The notes: a model not told the origin generated them from the sequence alone. Shown: positions 36,126 to 48,055, counted from the first letter of the stretch. The stretch: 64,000 nt of DNA from Typhlomys cinereus (GCA_023101885.1 JALPQD010000206.1:1013107-1077106); one strand, 5' to 3'. Program-made: numbers and translations.

Positions 36126-37070
36126 AAGTCAAATACATTAGATACATGTCCTATTTGACTAACTAAATTGAAATAAATGAAAACAAAATAAAGACAGTCA
36201 CTCATTCTGTATTTGCCCCATTTCACGTAACTATATGTCTAATGACCACTGAATTAGGTGGAAAAGATGGAAACCATCCCAAAACAGTCTCTTGTGGAAG
36301 ATTGATGTGGAGTTCCAAATATGTTACAACTAAAATTCATTCAAATGTTCACTGAGTGCTAAGTGGGAATCTTTTGACATTTTTTGTGTTTCCCACATTT
36401 AATTTTACTTTATATTTTCAAAAAAAATTAGAAAGTGGAAACTGATAGTTTTAAGTGTTTTGATTGAAAAGACTAGAAGCCTGGGCAAGGTTCTGAGGTT
36501 CTCAGCTTGGCATCTGGTCAGCTGGGGTGAGTGTCTCATACTGGCTGCAGGCGTCCTTGTCAGAGCCATGAGGAAGTCTCATCCCATGTCCTTCCCTGGA
36601 GAAGCAGACACTCTGTTCTCATTGGTCTCACAAGTGGCACGGACGTGACTCCTCAGCTTCTCACCTGAAACGCCTGCTCCTCGGTATTGCTCACAAACCC
36701 CATGATCGTGCTTTGTAAGCGGAGCTATCCTCATCATCTTCCTTGTACTCTACTTCCCAGTAAGTATGCCAGCCGTGCCATATCTACAGTTTCCAAAAGG
36801 GACAGCACCCTGCCCCTTACCTTTAATCATTCACTTGGCCTGAAAGCCTCTTTATAGCTTTTTCAACCTATGAAACTACTGGTGGCTTTTTGTAACTCAG
36901 CACACATCGTGCTTGTTCAGAAGCACCTTACCTGAACTATGAATCTGATAAGGATGCTCTTAGGCTCTCCTTGTTACTCTTGGTGCTTAGGGAAGCTTGG
37001 CAAGGGTGCTCATTGGTTAATCTGCATATTTGCTTATCAAGTGTAAAGGACCCAAATCTTTTTTTTTTTT
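36126..37070. other. No gene or repeat recognised
   Basis: The 36460-36960 part is less AT-rich than its neighbourhood and has an open frame of 62 codons without recognisable family. Unique-looking. Confidence 0.4.
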
Positions 37071-37970
37071 GAGTGAGCATTTTATTTTTTAATTAATTAA
37101 TTAATTAATTAATTAATTTCTGCTCATACAAGCTTAATAGGTACACCGGTCCCCTTCTTACCTCCACCCCTCTCTGGACCCCCTAGCTCCCTCCCCCCTT
37201 TTCCACTTCCTTTCCCCCCCTCCCTCCCAATTTTCCAGTGCCTCCCCCCCCATCCCTGGAGCATCCTTTAATGTGTATGTGAAAATTTCCTCTGAGCCCT
37301 CCTCTCTGATGAGGTGTAAGGACTCAGTGGCATTTCCTAGAACTCTTTCTTGTGTTCTCCATAAGTACAGGAACACTATTGTGGCTGTTAATCCCTAGCT
37401 TCTAAGGATCCTAGTGTCTTTAGTCCATGCTAGACTTTGAGGGGTCAATAATGTGTTGGTCATTGCACAGGTCATGCAAAGTCCTATTATGATTGTTTCA
37501 GCCCTAACTTGTGTGGAGTATCTTGCATATCATTACTTCTCCCCATCCTTGTGCTCTTACAGTCTTACTGCCCCCTCTTCTGCAAATTTCCCTGAGCTTC
37601 AGGATGGGGAGAGATTAAGCTGGCTTGGTTCCAAGTGGTTGATATAGCATCTCTGAAGTTCTGGATTATGGCCTGTTGATTTTTTTTTTCAGTTTTGCTA
37701 CTCCTGCAATGCCCTTCACTCCATCCTGATGGATATTGGATGTCACCCCCTGGCCAGAGATAAAAAGCTGTTAAAATAGAGTCTTATTATAAGAGTATAT
37801 TCAAAGTAGGAGACCGTGGTGGGGGGGGGTCAGTCTCCCATTTGCACAATGGTTACTTTCTATCTGCCAGACTATATGCCCTTCCCATCTGATGAGATCA
37901 TACACCATCAGTTGGAAATGATCAGGAAGGAAACTCTGTGAACTTCACCAGATGTCTCATTACTTACTTG
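37071..37970 (-). mobile_element. 5'-truncated L1 with (AATT)n tail
   Basis: L1 3' UTR on the minus strand: tail region including (AATT)n at 37091-37118, C-rich tract 37150-37255, usual blocks to TCATTACTTACTTG at 37970 where L1 homology stops. I found no convincing target duplication. Confidence 0.85.
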
Positions 37971-38794
37971 ATCTGTCACAGGATCAAATAGTGATATCAA
38001 TATTCATTTCAAAGGATTAGGGCAACTATTTTCCACACGGGAGGTGTGATATTGTCTAATGACAGAAGGAAAAGGCAATAGGATGGAGATCCTCTTTCAG
38101 GCAAATTCCCTTCTCAGATCCATCTCCCTCCTCTTGCACACAACAGGAAAGGACACATCATCCTTTAATGTCCCTGTTGACAAAATTATGTTATGAATGA
38201 ATGGGTTGCTTGTTTCAGAATACTGGGAGAAAGGAAAATCCCACAGAGTACTTGAGAAGGCAGGGAAGTCAGGCTTCTCTGATAATTTTGTCTCCTGCAA
38301 GCCTACAGCAGATGCAATGGAAATGCCTCCATTTTCCTTCCATCCCTGCTCTCAGCCATGCTGCCTGCACCTGTCTAGGTGCCCCCCCCAATCCTTTGTT
38401 AATACTCATCTGTGCCAATGGGAGCTGCTTGCTGTGACGCCTGCCATCAGCGTGTCACAAGCTGACAAGCAATCGCTTTGTAGAGGACACTGCTTAGTCA
38501 TAAGACACACATCAGACTGACACACTGCCTACCCTTGATGGAAAAGACCAATTCTTATGCATCCTTAGGAATAAAAACTGGCATAAAATGTCAGGCTTCT
38601 GTAGTGATATGATGTGAATAGACATTATGCACACAGAAGTTTTATAATTGCTGTTCACCCTCCTGTCTTTTGGATGTGTGACACTTAGTGATGACAAGAT
38701 CATGATGAGTCATTTATCCATATACCTATTTTTGCAGTCATTTCTTAAATTTATTGGGTTCTTTTTATTTCTTTAAACTTTATTTTTTTATTTA
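37971..38794. other. No gene or repeat recognised
   Basis: Unique-looking DNA with a C-run at 38383-38390. Frames at 38197-38520 have no recognisable family. Confidence 0.4.
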
Positions 38795-39020
38795 TTTTGT
38801 GGTGTGTGATGTCCCTGTGGAGGACCAAGTGTGACGTCTGGAATCATCTTAGGTTGCTTCTGCCTCCTTTTTGCTTCACTCTGGGATTTCCCAGGTTCCA
38901 CCCACCAGAGTCAGAAGTGCAGGCCTCTGCCATTTCTGCCTGGCAATTGTACATGGTAGCTCGGATCCAAACCTTTTGCTTGTGAAGCAGACTTAACCAT
39001 TGAGCTATCTCTCCAGCTCT
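38795..39020 (-). mobile_element. B2-superfamily (DIP-like?) SINE
   Basis: GTGATGTCCCTGTGGAGGAC, GGAATCATCTTAGGTTGC, CCACCAGAGTCAGAAGTGC and the reversed head TTAACCATTGAGCTATCTC/TCCAGCTC. Complete in order. Confidence 0.8.
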
Positions 39021-39164
39021 GATGCATTTTTTTTTTATCCAGTTACTTCCAGGAATTGCCAAAAAGGTTGTAGGTTAAACAGAACATGGTCTGGTCCATT
39101 CCTGTAAGAATATCTCATTGAAGAAGGAGACATGGGTATGATTAAAAACAGACTTTAAAAGCAT

Positions 39165-39236
39165 CAATATAGGGTCTAGGCTAGTGATAGATGCTTATTT
39201 AGCATAGGCTAGGCCCTGAATTTTATCCCCAGCATC
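39165..39236 (+). mobile_element. ID-type SINE
   Basis: TATTTAGCATAGGCTAGGCC, CTGAATTTTATCCCCAGCAT match the second half of an ID element (CTTGCCTAGCATGC...CCCTGGGTTCAATCCCCAGCA). It is followed by a GA-rich purine tail at 39240-39345. Confidence 0.6.
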
Positions 39237-39239
39237 AAC

Positions 39240-39345
39240 AGAGGGAGAGAGAAAAAGAAAGAGGCAGGGGATAAAGAGAGAGAGACAGAGACAGAGACAG
39301 AGTCAGAGAGAGACACAGAGAGAGAGAGAGGCTGAGAGAAGAGAA
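39240..39345. repeat. (GA)n-rich purine tract
   Basis: About 105 bases of imperfect GA/GACA repeats, the expanded tail of the ID-type SINE. The Leu/Ser-rich antisense frame is an artefact. Confidence 0.85.
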
Positions 39346-39393
39346 TAGGAAGGACAAAATGCAAATGGCAGAGATGTCATAAGACATCCATGA

Positions 39394-39928
39394 GGAACCA
39401 GGCCAGACTAATCTCTCCCCATTCCAAAGCTCAGGGAAATTTGTGGAAGAGGGGGCGATAAGATTGTAAGAGCCTAAAGATGGGGAGGAGCAACGATATG
39501 CAAGATACTCCACACACATTAGGGCCGAAGTAAATCATAATAGGACTTTGCATGACCTGAGCAATGACCAACAGGTCATTGACCCCCCCCCCCCAAAGTC
39601 TAGCATGGATCACGGGCGCTAGGATCCTTAGAGGCAAGGGATTAATAGCCACAATAGTGTTCCTATACTAAAGGGGAACACAAAAAAAGAGCTCTAGGCA
39701 ATGCTACTGAGTCCTTACATCTCATCAGAAAGGAGGACCCAGAGGGAAGCTTGACATGTACACTAAAGGATACTCCAGGAATGGGGGAGGAGGGGGCACT
39801 GAGAGAAAGGGAGGGAGGGGGGGAAAGGAAGGGGAAAAGGGGGAGGGAGCAAGGGGATCCAGGGAGAGGTGGAGAGGAGGGGAACGGGGTACCAATCAAG
39901 TTTGTATGAGTGGAAAAATAAATAAAAA
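39394..39928 (+). mobile_element. Short L1 3'-UTR-only copy (no. 4)
   Basis: A 535-base L1 3' UTR insertion starting GGAACCAGGCCAGACTAATC, including a C12 run at 39583-39594 and the G-rich tract at 39780-39890. A perfect 13-base duplication AAGACATCCATGA flanks it at 39381-39393 and 39929-39941. Confidence 0.9.
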
Positions 39929-39999
39929 AAGACATCCATGAAGGTCTTCCTATTGTCTAATGAAGAAGATGGTTAACTTTACTTTTTTTGCACACATAT

Positions 40000-40275
40000 G
40001 TATGCATTTCTATACCCATGGTTTGTGGGTTTGTATAGAAGAGAACAGTGTGTGTGTGCTGCTGAAGGTCCAATGGTGACTTTTAGGAATGGTCCTGGAT
40101 TGTTCTACCTCCTTATTGCTTTGTTCTGGTGTTTCCCAAGTTCTGCCGCCTATGGCAAGAATTACAGGTTACTGCCTATTCCACCAGCCATTTCCCCATG
40201 GGACTTAGGAATTCAAACTCAGGTCTTTGTGTTTACGAGAGCAAAGCTTAACACCTGACTCATCTCTCCAGCCCC
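40000..40275 (-). mobile_element. B2-superfamily (DIP-like?) SINE
   Basis: GGTCCAATGGTGACTTTTAG, GGTCCTGGATTGTTCTACC, GGCAAGAATTACAGGTTACTG and the reversed tRNA-like head TTAACACCTGACTCATCTC/TCCAGCCCC. Confidence 0.75.
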
Positions 40276-40414
40276 AGAAGACAATTATCTTTAGAAGACA
40301 TAGTCTAGCACTAAGCTTAAGAGTAAATAATACAAACGTTGTCTTTAGATAGAACTTGGTTTGAATCCCAGCTGTACAGTTCAAGGTTCCTGTACTTGCT
40401 AGTAGACCATATTA

Positions 40415-40690
40415 CTCAGGGTTTTTTAGAGGAACAGAACAGACAGAAAACCTATTTACCACAAAGAGAATTTGTTAGATTGTTAACATAATACAGGCTG
40501 AATAGTCCAACAATAACTATCTGAGATCTCTTTCTGTCTGGGCCTCTGTTGGAAGGTACTGTTGATTTTGATGGAGGTTTTTCTCTCCTCAGTTAATCTT
40601 TCCTGTAAATGCCCTCATACACCTGCCCAGAAGTATATCTCTTAGTTGAGTCTAAGTTCTGTAAAGCTGACCAAAATTAATCATTACAAC
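40415..40690 (-). mobile_element. ERVL (MLT2-like) LTR fragment
   Basis: TACTCAGGGTTTTTTAGAGG and ACAGAACAGACAG with GAATTTGTTAGATTG repeat the end of the LTR at 19243-19869. The other end (AAGCTGACCAAAATTAATCA) is close to a full but internally shortened copy. Confidence 0.5.
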
Positions 40691-42248
40691 TATGTTTTTG
40701 TCTCTTTGTTTTTATAAAATAAAAAAGCTATGAAAGTCTGCAGCATAATCATTGTATACCATATGTATATGTTATCCAGTCTATTTACAGACATACAAAT
40801 GGTGGTAGCTATTATCTCACATAGTTCACATAGTTTGTATGTAACATAATAGCTGGCACTTCACAAGCTTAGAAATAGTTTTTGAAGTAATTTCCCTTGG
40901 TCTGTTGGTGCATCAGGTGTTTAAATTAATCTCTTGCAAGTATAAGACATATTAAGAGTGTTTGATGGCTGATCTTGAAGGAGACAATCATTTGTCAGTA
41001 ACATTGACCTAAGGAAAAGTCAGTCAGGTATAAAAGCCATCATTTTGGAATGGTATGACAAACGAGGCTCCATTTTCTCAATGAGGAGATAGAAATAGGG
41101 TCACTGGATCTTGTGAGGCAGTTCTGATATACAGTAATCTCACCATTGTAATTCCAGTGAGTAAAATTCCTTAGTTATTTGGATGAGTGAGTGAAGGCTT
41201 ATACGACCCATCATAAGAGGAAGGAAAAAAATGGTTTTATTGTCATTCAAGCATCAGATCAGAGATGGAATAAATACTTGAGAAATAAATATACAGAACG
41301 TTCCAGCAAATATATTAGTACATTTGAAGTTTTTTCTTTGAATATGCATATCATTCAGTTATTAGAATTATACAGTGATAATCCTTAAGTGTCTATCTGG
41401 GAAGACCAGCAAATTTTATTTAAATTTAGCATGAGGGGTGCCGGAAGGTGTGGGTAGGAGGTTCTGGTACACTGTTATCACTCCTTCAACACTCATGCTT
41501 ATGTTTAATTTAGTGTTTTATTGTTTCATAATTTTCTATGAAACAAACTTCATACTAAGAAAATTGTGAATTGTAAAGCAAAAGGATCAATCATCGGGTG
41601 CGTAATGGCATATTCCTGCTTTAGAAATTCACTTATATGTCAAGAACTTGAACTTTAATGTTGAGAAGGAACATGGAACTTAACATGTATTGTCAATGAA
41701 TCCAAAGGAGCTTAATATCTAGATTATGATTGTCCCCTGCCAGAATTATTCTGGAGACTGTAGAGAGAGCAGGACTGTGATGGGGGGACTGTGATGGGGT
41801 CTCCCATTCTCCCACCTTGTGGTCTTTGATCCTTCCACATGAACGAAAGATGAAGAGAACGCCAACCTGAGTTTTGTTCCATCTCCACTCTTTCTTTTCC
41901 ATACCAGGAGCTCCAGTGTCCTTAGTTGTCATTGTGGATAGGAGTAGATTAGGGATGATGTTTACCAGCATTTATAGCCCCTGTTTCAAATCCAAGAGGA
42001 ATACCCATTTTTGCTGTTTCCCTGATGGGAGAAAATAATAAGGGAAGAGAAGCTCTTGAACAGGGGGTTTTGCTTAACCAGATGCTGAAGCTGGGATAAG
42101 CATCACCTCTGCACACATCCCTTTGCTATAACTGTGTTACACCGCTGCATTTAGTGCAACAGATTGGAAAATGTGTTGTTAACTAGATTACTAAATACCT
42201 ATTGCAAACTTTTTGGTTGAAAGCATCACATGTAGACATATAGTGTGG
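40691..42248. other. No gene or repeat recognised
   Basis: AT-rich unique-looking DNA up to the provirus. The 41693-41971 frame has no recognisable family. Confidence 0.45.
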
Positions 42249-42673
42249 TGTCTCAGTTCGCCTGCATGGTTGCTGACAAATGACCATCAAATGGCTTAAG
42301 GGAACAAGGGGTTTATTTTCTCTTACAATTATGTGGTTACAATTCTTAGTCCAGCTTATCAGGAGAACACGCACCAACACCAGGACTGAGGAAACTGGCC
42401 ACAGCATTACTACATAATGGCTGAGACATGGACAATCCTTACTTGCCAGACCAGCATGTCTGGACAAGTAAACAGAAGGATGCCAACTCTCTCAACCAGC
42501 TCTCTGTGACTTATTTAGGGCCTAATCCCACCCACCATGGGTTGAGTCTTCCCCATCAGCTAGACAATCTCCTTCAAGTTTGCTCTGGGCTTAACTCAAC
42601 TATGAACTCTCTACAACTGTGCCTAGAGCTCAAACCCTCAACAGTCAAGTTGACACCTATGCTTACTATGACA
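42249..42673 (-). repeat. 3' LTR of the provirus
   Basis: 425 bases. Pairs with 46987-47407 and with the solo LTR at 23987-24398. Ends adjacent to the polypurine tract at 42674. Confidence 0.85.
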
Positions 42674-43826
42674 CTCCACCCCTTGTCAACTTGACACAAA
42701 AATAATAGCACTTTTAAACTGTAACCTTTCCTTCTCCCCATAGATGTTAAAAGTTATCTTAAAAATATAAATACTTTTTTTATTTCCACTCATACAAACT
42801 TAACAGGTATACCGGTCCCCTCCCTCCCTCCACTCCGCTCACTCCCCTGTGCCCCCTCCCCTCCCACCTCCCTCTCCATCCCCCAGTGCCTCCCCCTCCC
42901 ATCCCCAGAGCATCCTTTAATGTGCATGCCAAACTCCTCTGGGTCCTCCTCTCAGATGAGATGCAAGGACCCAGTGGCACTTCCCAGAAACCTTTCCTGT
43001 GTTCCCCTTAAGCATAGGAACACTACTGTGGCTGTCAATCCCCTGCCTCCAAGGATCCTAGTGCCTTTAGCAAATGCTAGACTTTGTGGGGTCAATAGTG
43101 TGTGGGACATTTGCGCAGGGCATGCAAAGTCCAATTATGATTGCTTCGGCCCTAACTTGTGTGGAGTATCTTGCATATCATTACTCCTCCCCATCCTTGT
43201 GCTCTTACAGTCTTATCACCCCCTCATCTGCAAATTTCCCTGAGCTTCAGGATGGGAAGAGAGTAGGCTGGCCTAGTTCCAGGTGGTTGATATAGAGTCT
43301 CTGATGTTCTGGATTATGGTTTGTTGATTTTTTTTTTCAGTTTTGCTGCTCCTGCAATGCCCTTTACTCCATCCTGATGGGTATTGAATGTCACCACCTG
43401 GCCAGAGATAAATAGCTGTTAAACTAGAGTCTTGTTAAAGAGTATATTCAAAGGTAGATGTAATAAAAGTAGGAAACCACAGTGAGGGAGGGGTCAATCA
43501 CCCATTTACAAAATGGTTACTTTCTATCTGGCAGCCTATGTGCCCTCCCCTTCTGGTAAGATCATACTCCACAGTTGCAAATGATCAGGAAGGAAAGTCT
43601 GTGAACTTAACCAGATATCTCATTATTTACTTGCAGTCCTTGATGGTGGCCTATTTTATTTTCTCTGCTGTAACAAGCTCTCCTATCTCTTTGATTCTGG
43701 TGTGGCTCTCCTTCCCATACCTCTTGTTCATAATCTTTGCAAATACTGTATTACAGAGATTTATCCTTGAGTGTCTCTAAGTGGTTTTGGTACTGGGAGT
43801 CGCCTATTAGGGAGTACATACGGTGC

Positions 43827-44675
43827 TTAATATTCTGGGTCTAGGGATACTTCACTCAATACAATTGTTTCTAATCCCATCCATTTCCCGGCAAATTCCA
43901 TTAATTCATCATTTTTGATGGCTGAGTAGTACTCCATTGTATAGATGTACCACAGTTTCCTTATCCACTCATCAACTGTTGGACATTTGGGTTGATTCCA
44001 TGACTTTGCTGTGGTAAACAGTGCTGCTATGAACATGCTTGTGCTTGAGCTATTGAGTTGAATTTTTGCTGTATGGGCGGTTATTCTCAAAAGTGGAATA
44101 GCAAGGTCATATGGCATTTCAATCTTTAATTTCTTTAAGAATCTCCAGACGGCTCGCCAGAGTGGTTGTATGAGCCTGCATTCCCACCAGCAATGTAGGA
44201 GAGTTCCCCTCTCTCCACATCCTCTCCAGCATTTGGTGTTGTTTGTATTGTGGATTTTTGCCATCCTGACCGGGGTGAGATGATATCTCAGGGAAGTTTT
44301 GATTTGCATTTCCCTGATGGCTAAGGAAGTGGAGCATTTTTTAAGATATTTGTTAGACATTTTAATTTCATCCCTGGCGAAGTTTCTTTTAAGTTCCAGA
44401 GCCCATTTTTTAATTGGGCCATTAGTTTCCTTGGTGTTTAGTTTTCTAAGTTCTTTGTGCACGCTGGATAATAGAGCTCTATCAGATATGTGGTTAGTGA
44501 AGATTTTCTCCCATTTTGTGGGTTGTCTTTGTGCTCCAGTTACAATCTCTTTATCTGAACAGAAGGTCTTTAATTTCACCAGATCCCAACTTTTAAGAGT
44601 TGGTTGTAGTGACTGTGCTATTAGATGTCTGTTTAGGAACTGTTGGCCTAGCCCAATCAGCTCGAGAGAGTTTGC
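43827..44675 (-). pseudogene. L1 ORF2 C-terminal fragment (sense part)
   Basis: An open minus-strand frame with the ORF2 C-terminus: [20 protein letters not shown] (the cysteine-rich region with its CX3C...HX4C-like spacing) at about 44165-44240, EMPYDLAIPL, and QPKCPTVDEWIRKLWYI. It runs on past the usual end with altered residues near 43830. Residues 5' of 44675 in the open frame derive from the inverted half. Confidence 0.9.
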
Positions 44676-44786
44676 TACCCTCACGGGGATCAAATAAGCT
44701 TTATCCCAGGCGCACAAAGTTGTTTCAACATACGCAAATCAATTAATGTAATTCACCTTATAAACCAATCCAAAGTCCAAGACCAC

Positions 44787-45929
44787 ATGATACTCTTGAT
44801 AGATGCAGAAAAAGCTTTTGACAAGATTCAACAGCCTTTTATGATCAAAACCGTAGAAACAGTTGGAATGGAAGGAATCTTTATCAATATAATAAAAGTT
44901 GTATACAACAAGCTAACAGCAAGGATTATTCTCAATGGGGAACAATTGGAAGCATTCCCACTTCGATCAGGAACTAGACAAGGCTGTCCACTCTCACCAC
45001 TTCTATTCAATATTGTATTTGAAGGCTTAGCTAAAGCCATAAGACAAGAAAGGGACATAAAAGGGATTCAAATTGGCAAGGAAGAAGTCATGCTATCCCT
45101 ATTTGCAGATGACATGATCTTATACCTGAGTGATCCCAAAAACTCCACCAGGAAGCTCCTGGGACTAATGGAGAAGTTCAGCAGAGTGGCAGGATACAAA
45201 ATAAATGTACAAAAATCAGTGGCCTTCCTATATGCCCAGAATGAAAGAATTGAAAAAGCCCTGAGAGAAACAATCCCATTTACTATAGCCCCTAAAAAAA
45301 GAAATACCTTGGTATAAACCTAACCAAAGAAGTAAGAGACCTTTATTATGAAAACTTTAAAACCCTAAAGAAAGAAATTGCAGAAGACACCAGAAGGTGG
45401 TGTCCTTCTGCCAATCCATGTTCCTGGATTGGCAGAATCAATATCGTAAAAATGACCATCCTACCAAAGGCAATATACAAATTCAATGCTATACCAATTA
45501 AAATCCCAAAGCAATTCTATAAAGAGGTTGACCAAATAATCTCAAAATTCATATGGAGGCACAAAAGACCCAGGATAGCAAAGACAATCCTGAGTAACAA
45601 AAACACTGCTGGAGGTATCACCATACCAAACCTTAGTCTATACTACAAATCTATAGTTATAAAAACAGCCTGGTACTGGCTCCAAAATAGACACACAGAT
45701 CGATGGATAAGGGTTGAAGACCCAAATATAAGCCCACACAACTACAGCCATTTGATCTTTGACAAAGGGGCCCAAAGAATCCAATGGAAAAAGAACAGTA
45801 TCTTCAACAAATGGTGCTGGCAAACCTGTATCTCCACATGCAGAAGATTAAACCTGGACCCGTACTTGTCACCATGTACAAGAATTAATTCCAAATGGAT
45901 CAAGGACCTTGATATAAGGCCAGAGACTA
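44787..45929 (+). pseudogene. L1 ORF2 reverse-transcriptase fragment (inverted part)
   Basis: Frame 44787-45317 carries the palm motifs of the L1 reverse transcriptase: [21 protein letters not shown] and the catalytic FADD box at about 45103-45114. After a one-base shift in the A-run near 45297 the C-terminal linker resumes at 45302 and an open frame covers 45452-45940. It lacks the endonuclease domain and its own C-terminus, so it is a dead fragment. Confidence 0.92.
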
Positions 45930-46986
45930 TAAAAATATAAATACATTTTTAAATAAATTTAAAATATTCTCATTAAAATTTCAGTTATTAAAATGTTGGA
46001 GCTAAAAGTCTTTCTTTAAATATGCCAAAAAAACTTTAAATATTCCAAATAGAATCATTGTAACAATAAGAAAATAACAAGTTAAGACCAAAGTCCATCA
46101 AATTACCACATTCTTGTACTTCAATGTCCATCTTCTGTTGTTCATCGTAGTTAAGGTGGCTCAAAGATTCTAGGCATTCCCAGTCCCTGTTTGCAGCTCA
46201 AAGTTATAAAAGCAGAGTTCCTTGAACTTGTAGTCATCCTCAGCATATATTCCACGGTTCTGGTATCTCCAACACTCTGGGTTCACCTCTGCAGTTATAA
46301 GCTTCACCTTCTCTTGCAGGACTCTATGCCTGCCACTCGGTGCCTAGTTTTTTCTGCTCTTAATGAACCCTGTGATCACACACCAAAACCAGTACCACCT
46401 GGGGGACGCTGACAGATTCCGAAGTGAGTATGAAACGTAGCTTAGTCCACTTGAGCCACAACTGTACCAGTTTTGTGGGCTGATGCTGAAAAAGCCTCTT
46501 TTAGGCAGCCAAACTTCCAAAGGATAAGAAATGGCTTTAACTGGAGCTTTCGGCCCCTAAAGGAATCTGAAATTTCAAGCCACAAACTTGCCATATGGTG
46601 GTATTCACCTACTCCACCGTCCCAATGCAAGTCACTAGGTTTTCCTTCATTGATGTTCATTTCTCCAACAACAATAGCTATTCAGCTCCCTGACCTTTCC
46701 TCATGCAAATCTTCAAGACTGCCAGCACAGCTCTCCTCTATCAAGCAAACCAGTCCATCATCTTTAAATTCAGCTTTACCAAAGTCCTTGTTCCCCTCAT
46801 CACAAATTGGGCCCAAACAATCTCTCGCAGCAATTGGTCCATTAAACTCTGAAGAACGGTATTTGTAAATCCACAAAGTGAAAATTCTCAAGCATTTCCA
46901 ACTTTGTCCAGGGAAACCATTCAAAAGCCACAATGTCCACATAGTCAGATTTATCAGCAATACCCCACTTCCTGGGTACCAAATTC

Positions 46987-47407
46987 TGTTGCAGTTCATC
47001 TGCATAGTTGCTGATAAATGACCATCAAACAGCTTAAGCGAACAAAGAGTTTATTTCCTTACGACAGTCTGGTTACAGTTCTCAGTCCAGCTTGATGGGA
47101 GAGCACACACTAACACCAGGGCCGAGGGAACTGGCCACCATCACCACATAACAGCTGAGAGATGGGCGATCCTTACTTTCCAGACCAGCATGTCTGGCCA
47201 AGTAAACAGAAGGATGCCAACCCTCAACCAGCTATCTGTGATTTATTCCAGAGCCTAATCCCATACACCATGGGCTGGGCCTTCCTCATCAACTAGACAA
47301 TCTCATTCAGGTTTGCTCTGGGCTTAACTCAACCATCAACTCTCTATGATTGTGCCCAGAGCTCAAACCCTCAACTGTCAAGTTGATACCTGTGCTTAAC
47401 TATGACA
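46987..47407 (-). repeat. 5' LTR of the provirus
   Basis: 421 bases, starting on plus TGTTGCAGTTCATCTGC and ending CTATGACA. The leader with the tRNA-Leu-type site begins at 46986 going down. Confidence 0.85.
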
Positions 47408-47412
47408 TGTGG

Positions 47413-47929
47413 TCAGAGTAAAAACTTTCTGCTACAAGTGCAGGGAAGCAGATGCTCAAGATATGCTCTGCTTGCTAAGGCAGAACCCACAGTGCAAGTT
47501 GTGTTATTTAATTTAATATTTTCATTTAATTGATAGAGAAATCGAGATAAAGGAAAAAGAGGGAGAAGATAAAAACAGAGAGATACAAAGATAAAAATAT
47601 AAACCCTTTCTGCTTGTCATTGTATCTAGGGGTTATTTCTGCCCCAACATGCCTTCGTCTAATGTGCATGGTGATATTAAACCATCAGTACCACAGATTC
47701 TCTTTCTAGAAGGTTCACGGCTATTCCCTGGGGTTGGGGGTGATAGGGAATTAGGAAGATAATTTATCCTGTGGGCTTCATTCTGTCTTAAGTAAGTAAA
47801 CTATGAAAATCTACTTGTGTGAACTAACAACAGACTCTTTGGCAAAAATTGCTTCTTTCAACTGACATCTTCATCCTTAACTTCTTTGCTGGCTTTCTTA
47901 CCAATAGTCTAATTAAATATGGTTATCAT
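47413..47929. other. No gene or repeat recognised
   Basis: Unique-looking DNA; nothing supported. Confidence 0.4.
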
Positions 47930-48055
47930 TTTCATAAGTAGGAAATTGAAGTTCAGAGATACTGAGTATCTTGTCCAAGGTCACACAGCTAATAAACTAG
48001 TAGTAAGCAATCAGCTACAAATTTGAATTTAAGTCTCTGTGACTCCCAAGCCATT
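47930..48055 (+). mobile_element. MIR
   Basis: TAGGAAATTGAAGTTCAGAG, ACTGAGTATCTTGTCCAAGG, TCACACAGCTAATAAACTAG and TTTAAGTCTCTGTGACTCC are the central and 3' core of MIR in order. Confidence 0.85.

Larger units (their letters stand above)
42775..45929 (-). mobile_element. Twin-primed (5'-inverted) L1
   Basis: A 3155-base L1 in two opposed parts. The sense part (minus strand, about 44675 down to 42775) holds the end of ORF2 from [14 protein letters not shown] onwards and the whole 3' UTR. The inverted part (plus strand, about 44676-45929) holds the reverse-transcriptase region from before [13 protein letters not shown], through [11 protein letters not shown] and FADDMILYL, to KDLDIRPET. The outer end of the inverted part and the inner start of the sense part are neighbours in ORF2, the diagnostic geometry of twin priming. 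A perfect 15-base duplication TAAAAATATAAATAC lies at 42760-42774 and 45930-45944. The inverted part has a frameshift at an A-run near 45294-45300. It inserted into the ERVL-type provirus. Confidence 0.95.
42249..47407 (-). mobile_element. ERVL/MaLR-type provirus with both LTRs, split by an L1
   Basis: Two direct repeats, 42249-42673 (3' LTR) and 46987-47407 (5' LTR), begin TGTCATAG/TGTCATAG-like and end CA on the minus strand. The whole is flanked by TGTGG at 42244-42248 and 47408-47412, a perfect 5-base duplication. Next to the 5' LTR lies a primer-binding-site candidate TGGTACCCAGGAAGTGG (46965-46981, minus), one or two indels from the tRNA-Leu site used by ERVL/MaLR elements. Next to the 3' LTR a polypurine tract AAGGGGTGGAG sits at 42674-42684. 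After removing a nested L1 (42775-45929 plus one copy of its duplication), the internal part is only about 1.14 kb and shows no gag, protease, reverse transcriptase or envelope frame, so it is a non-autonomous MaLR-like element. The LTRs have diverged visibly, so it is old. Confidence 0.85.

Noticed and set aside
38197..38520. 107-codon frame as an exon
   Set aside because: No family resemblance, overlapping alternative frame of similar length, and no supporting splice signals.
44299..44697. 132-codon plus-strand frame
   Set aside because: Antisense of the L1 ORF2 C-terminus; the same frame appears antisense to the 60.5-kb copy.
46473..47005. Frames of 107 and 131 codons in the provirus interior
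   Set aside because: No match to any viral protein family by eye; short frames expected by chance in MaLR-like interiors.
42249..47407. Two unrelated solo LTRs with an L1 between
   Set aside because: The outer 5-base duplication, primer site next to one LTR and polypurine tract next to the other show a single provirus.
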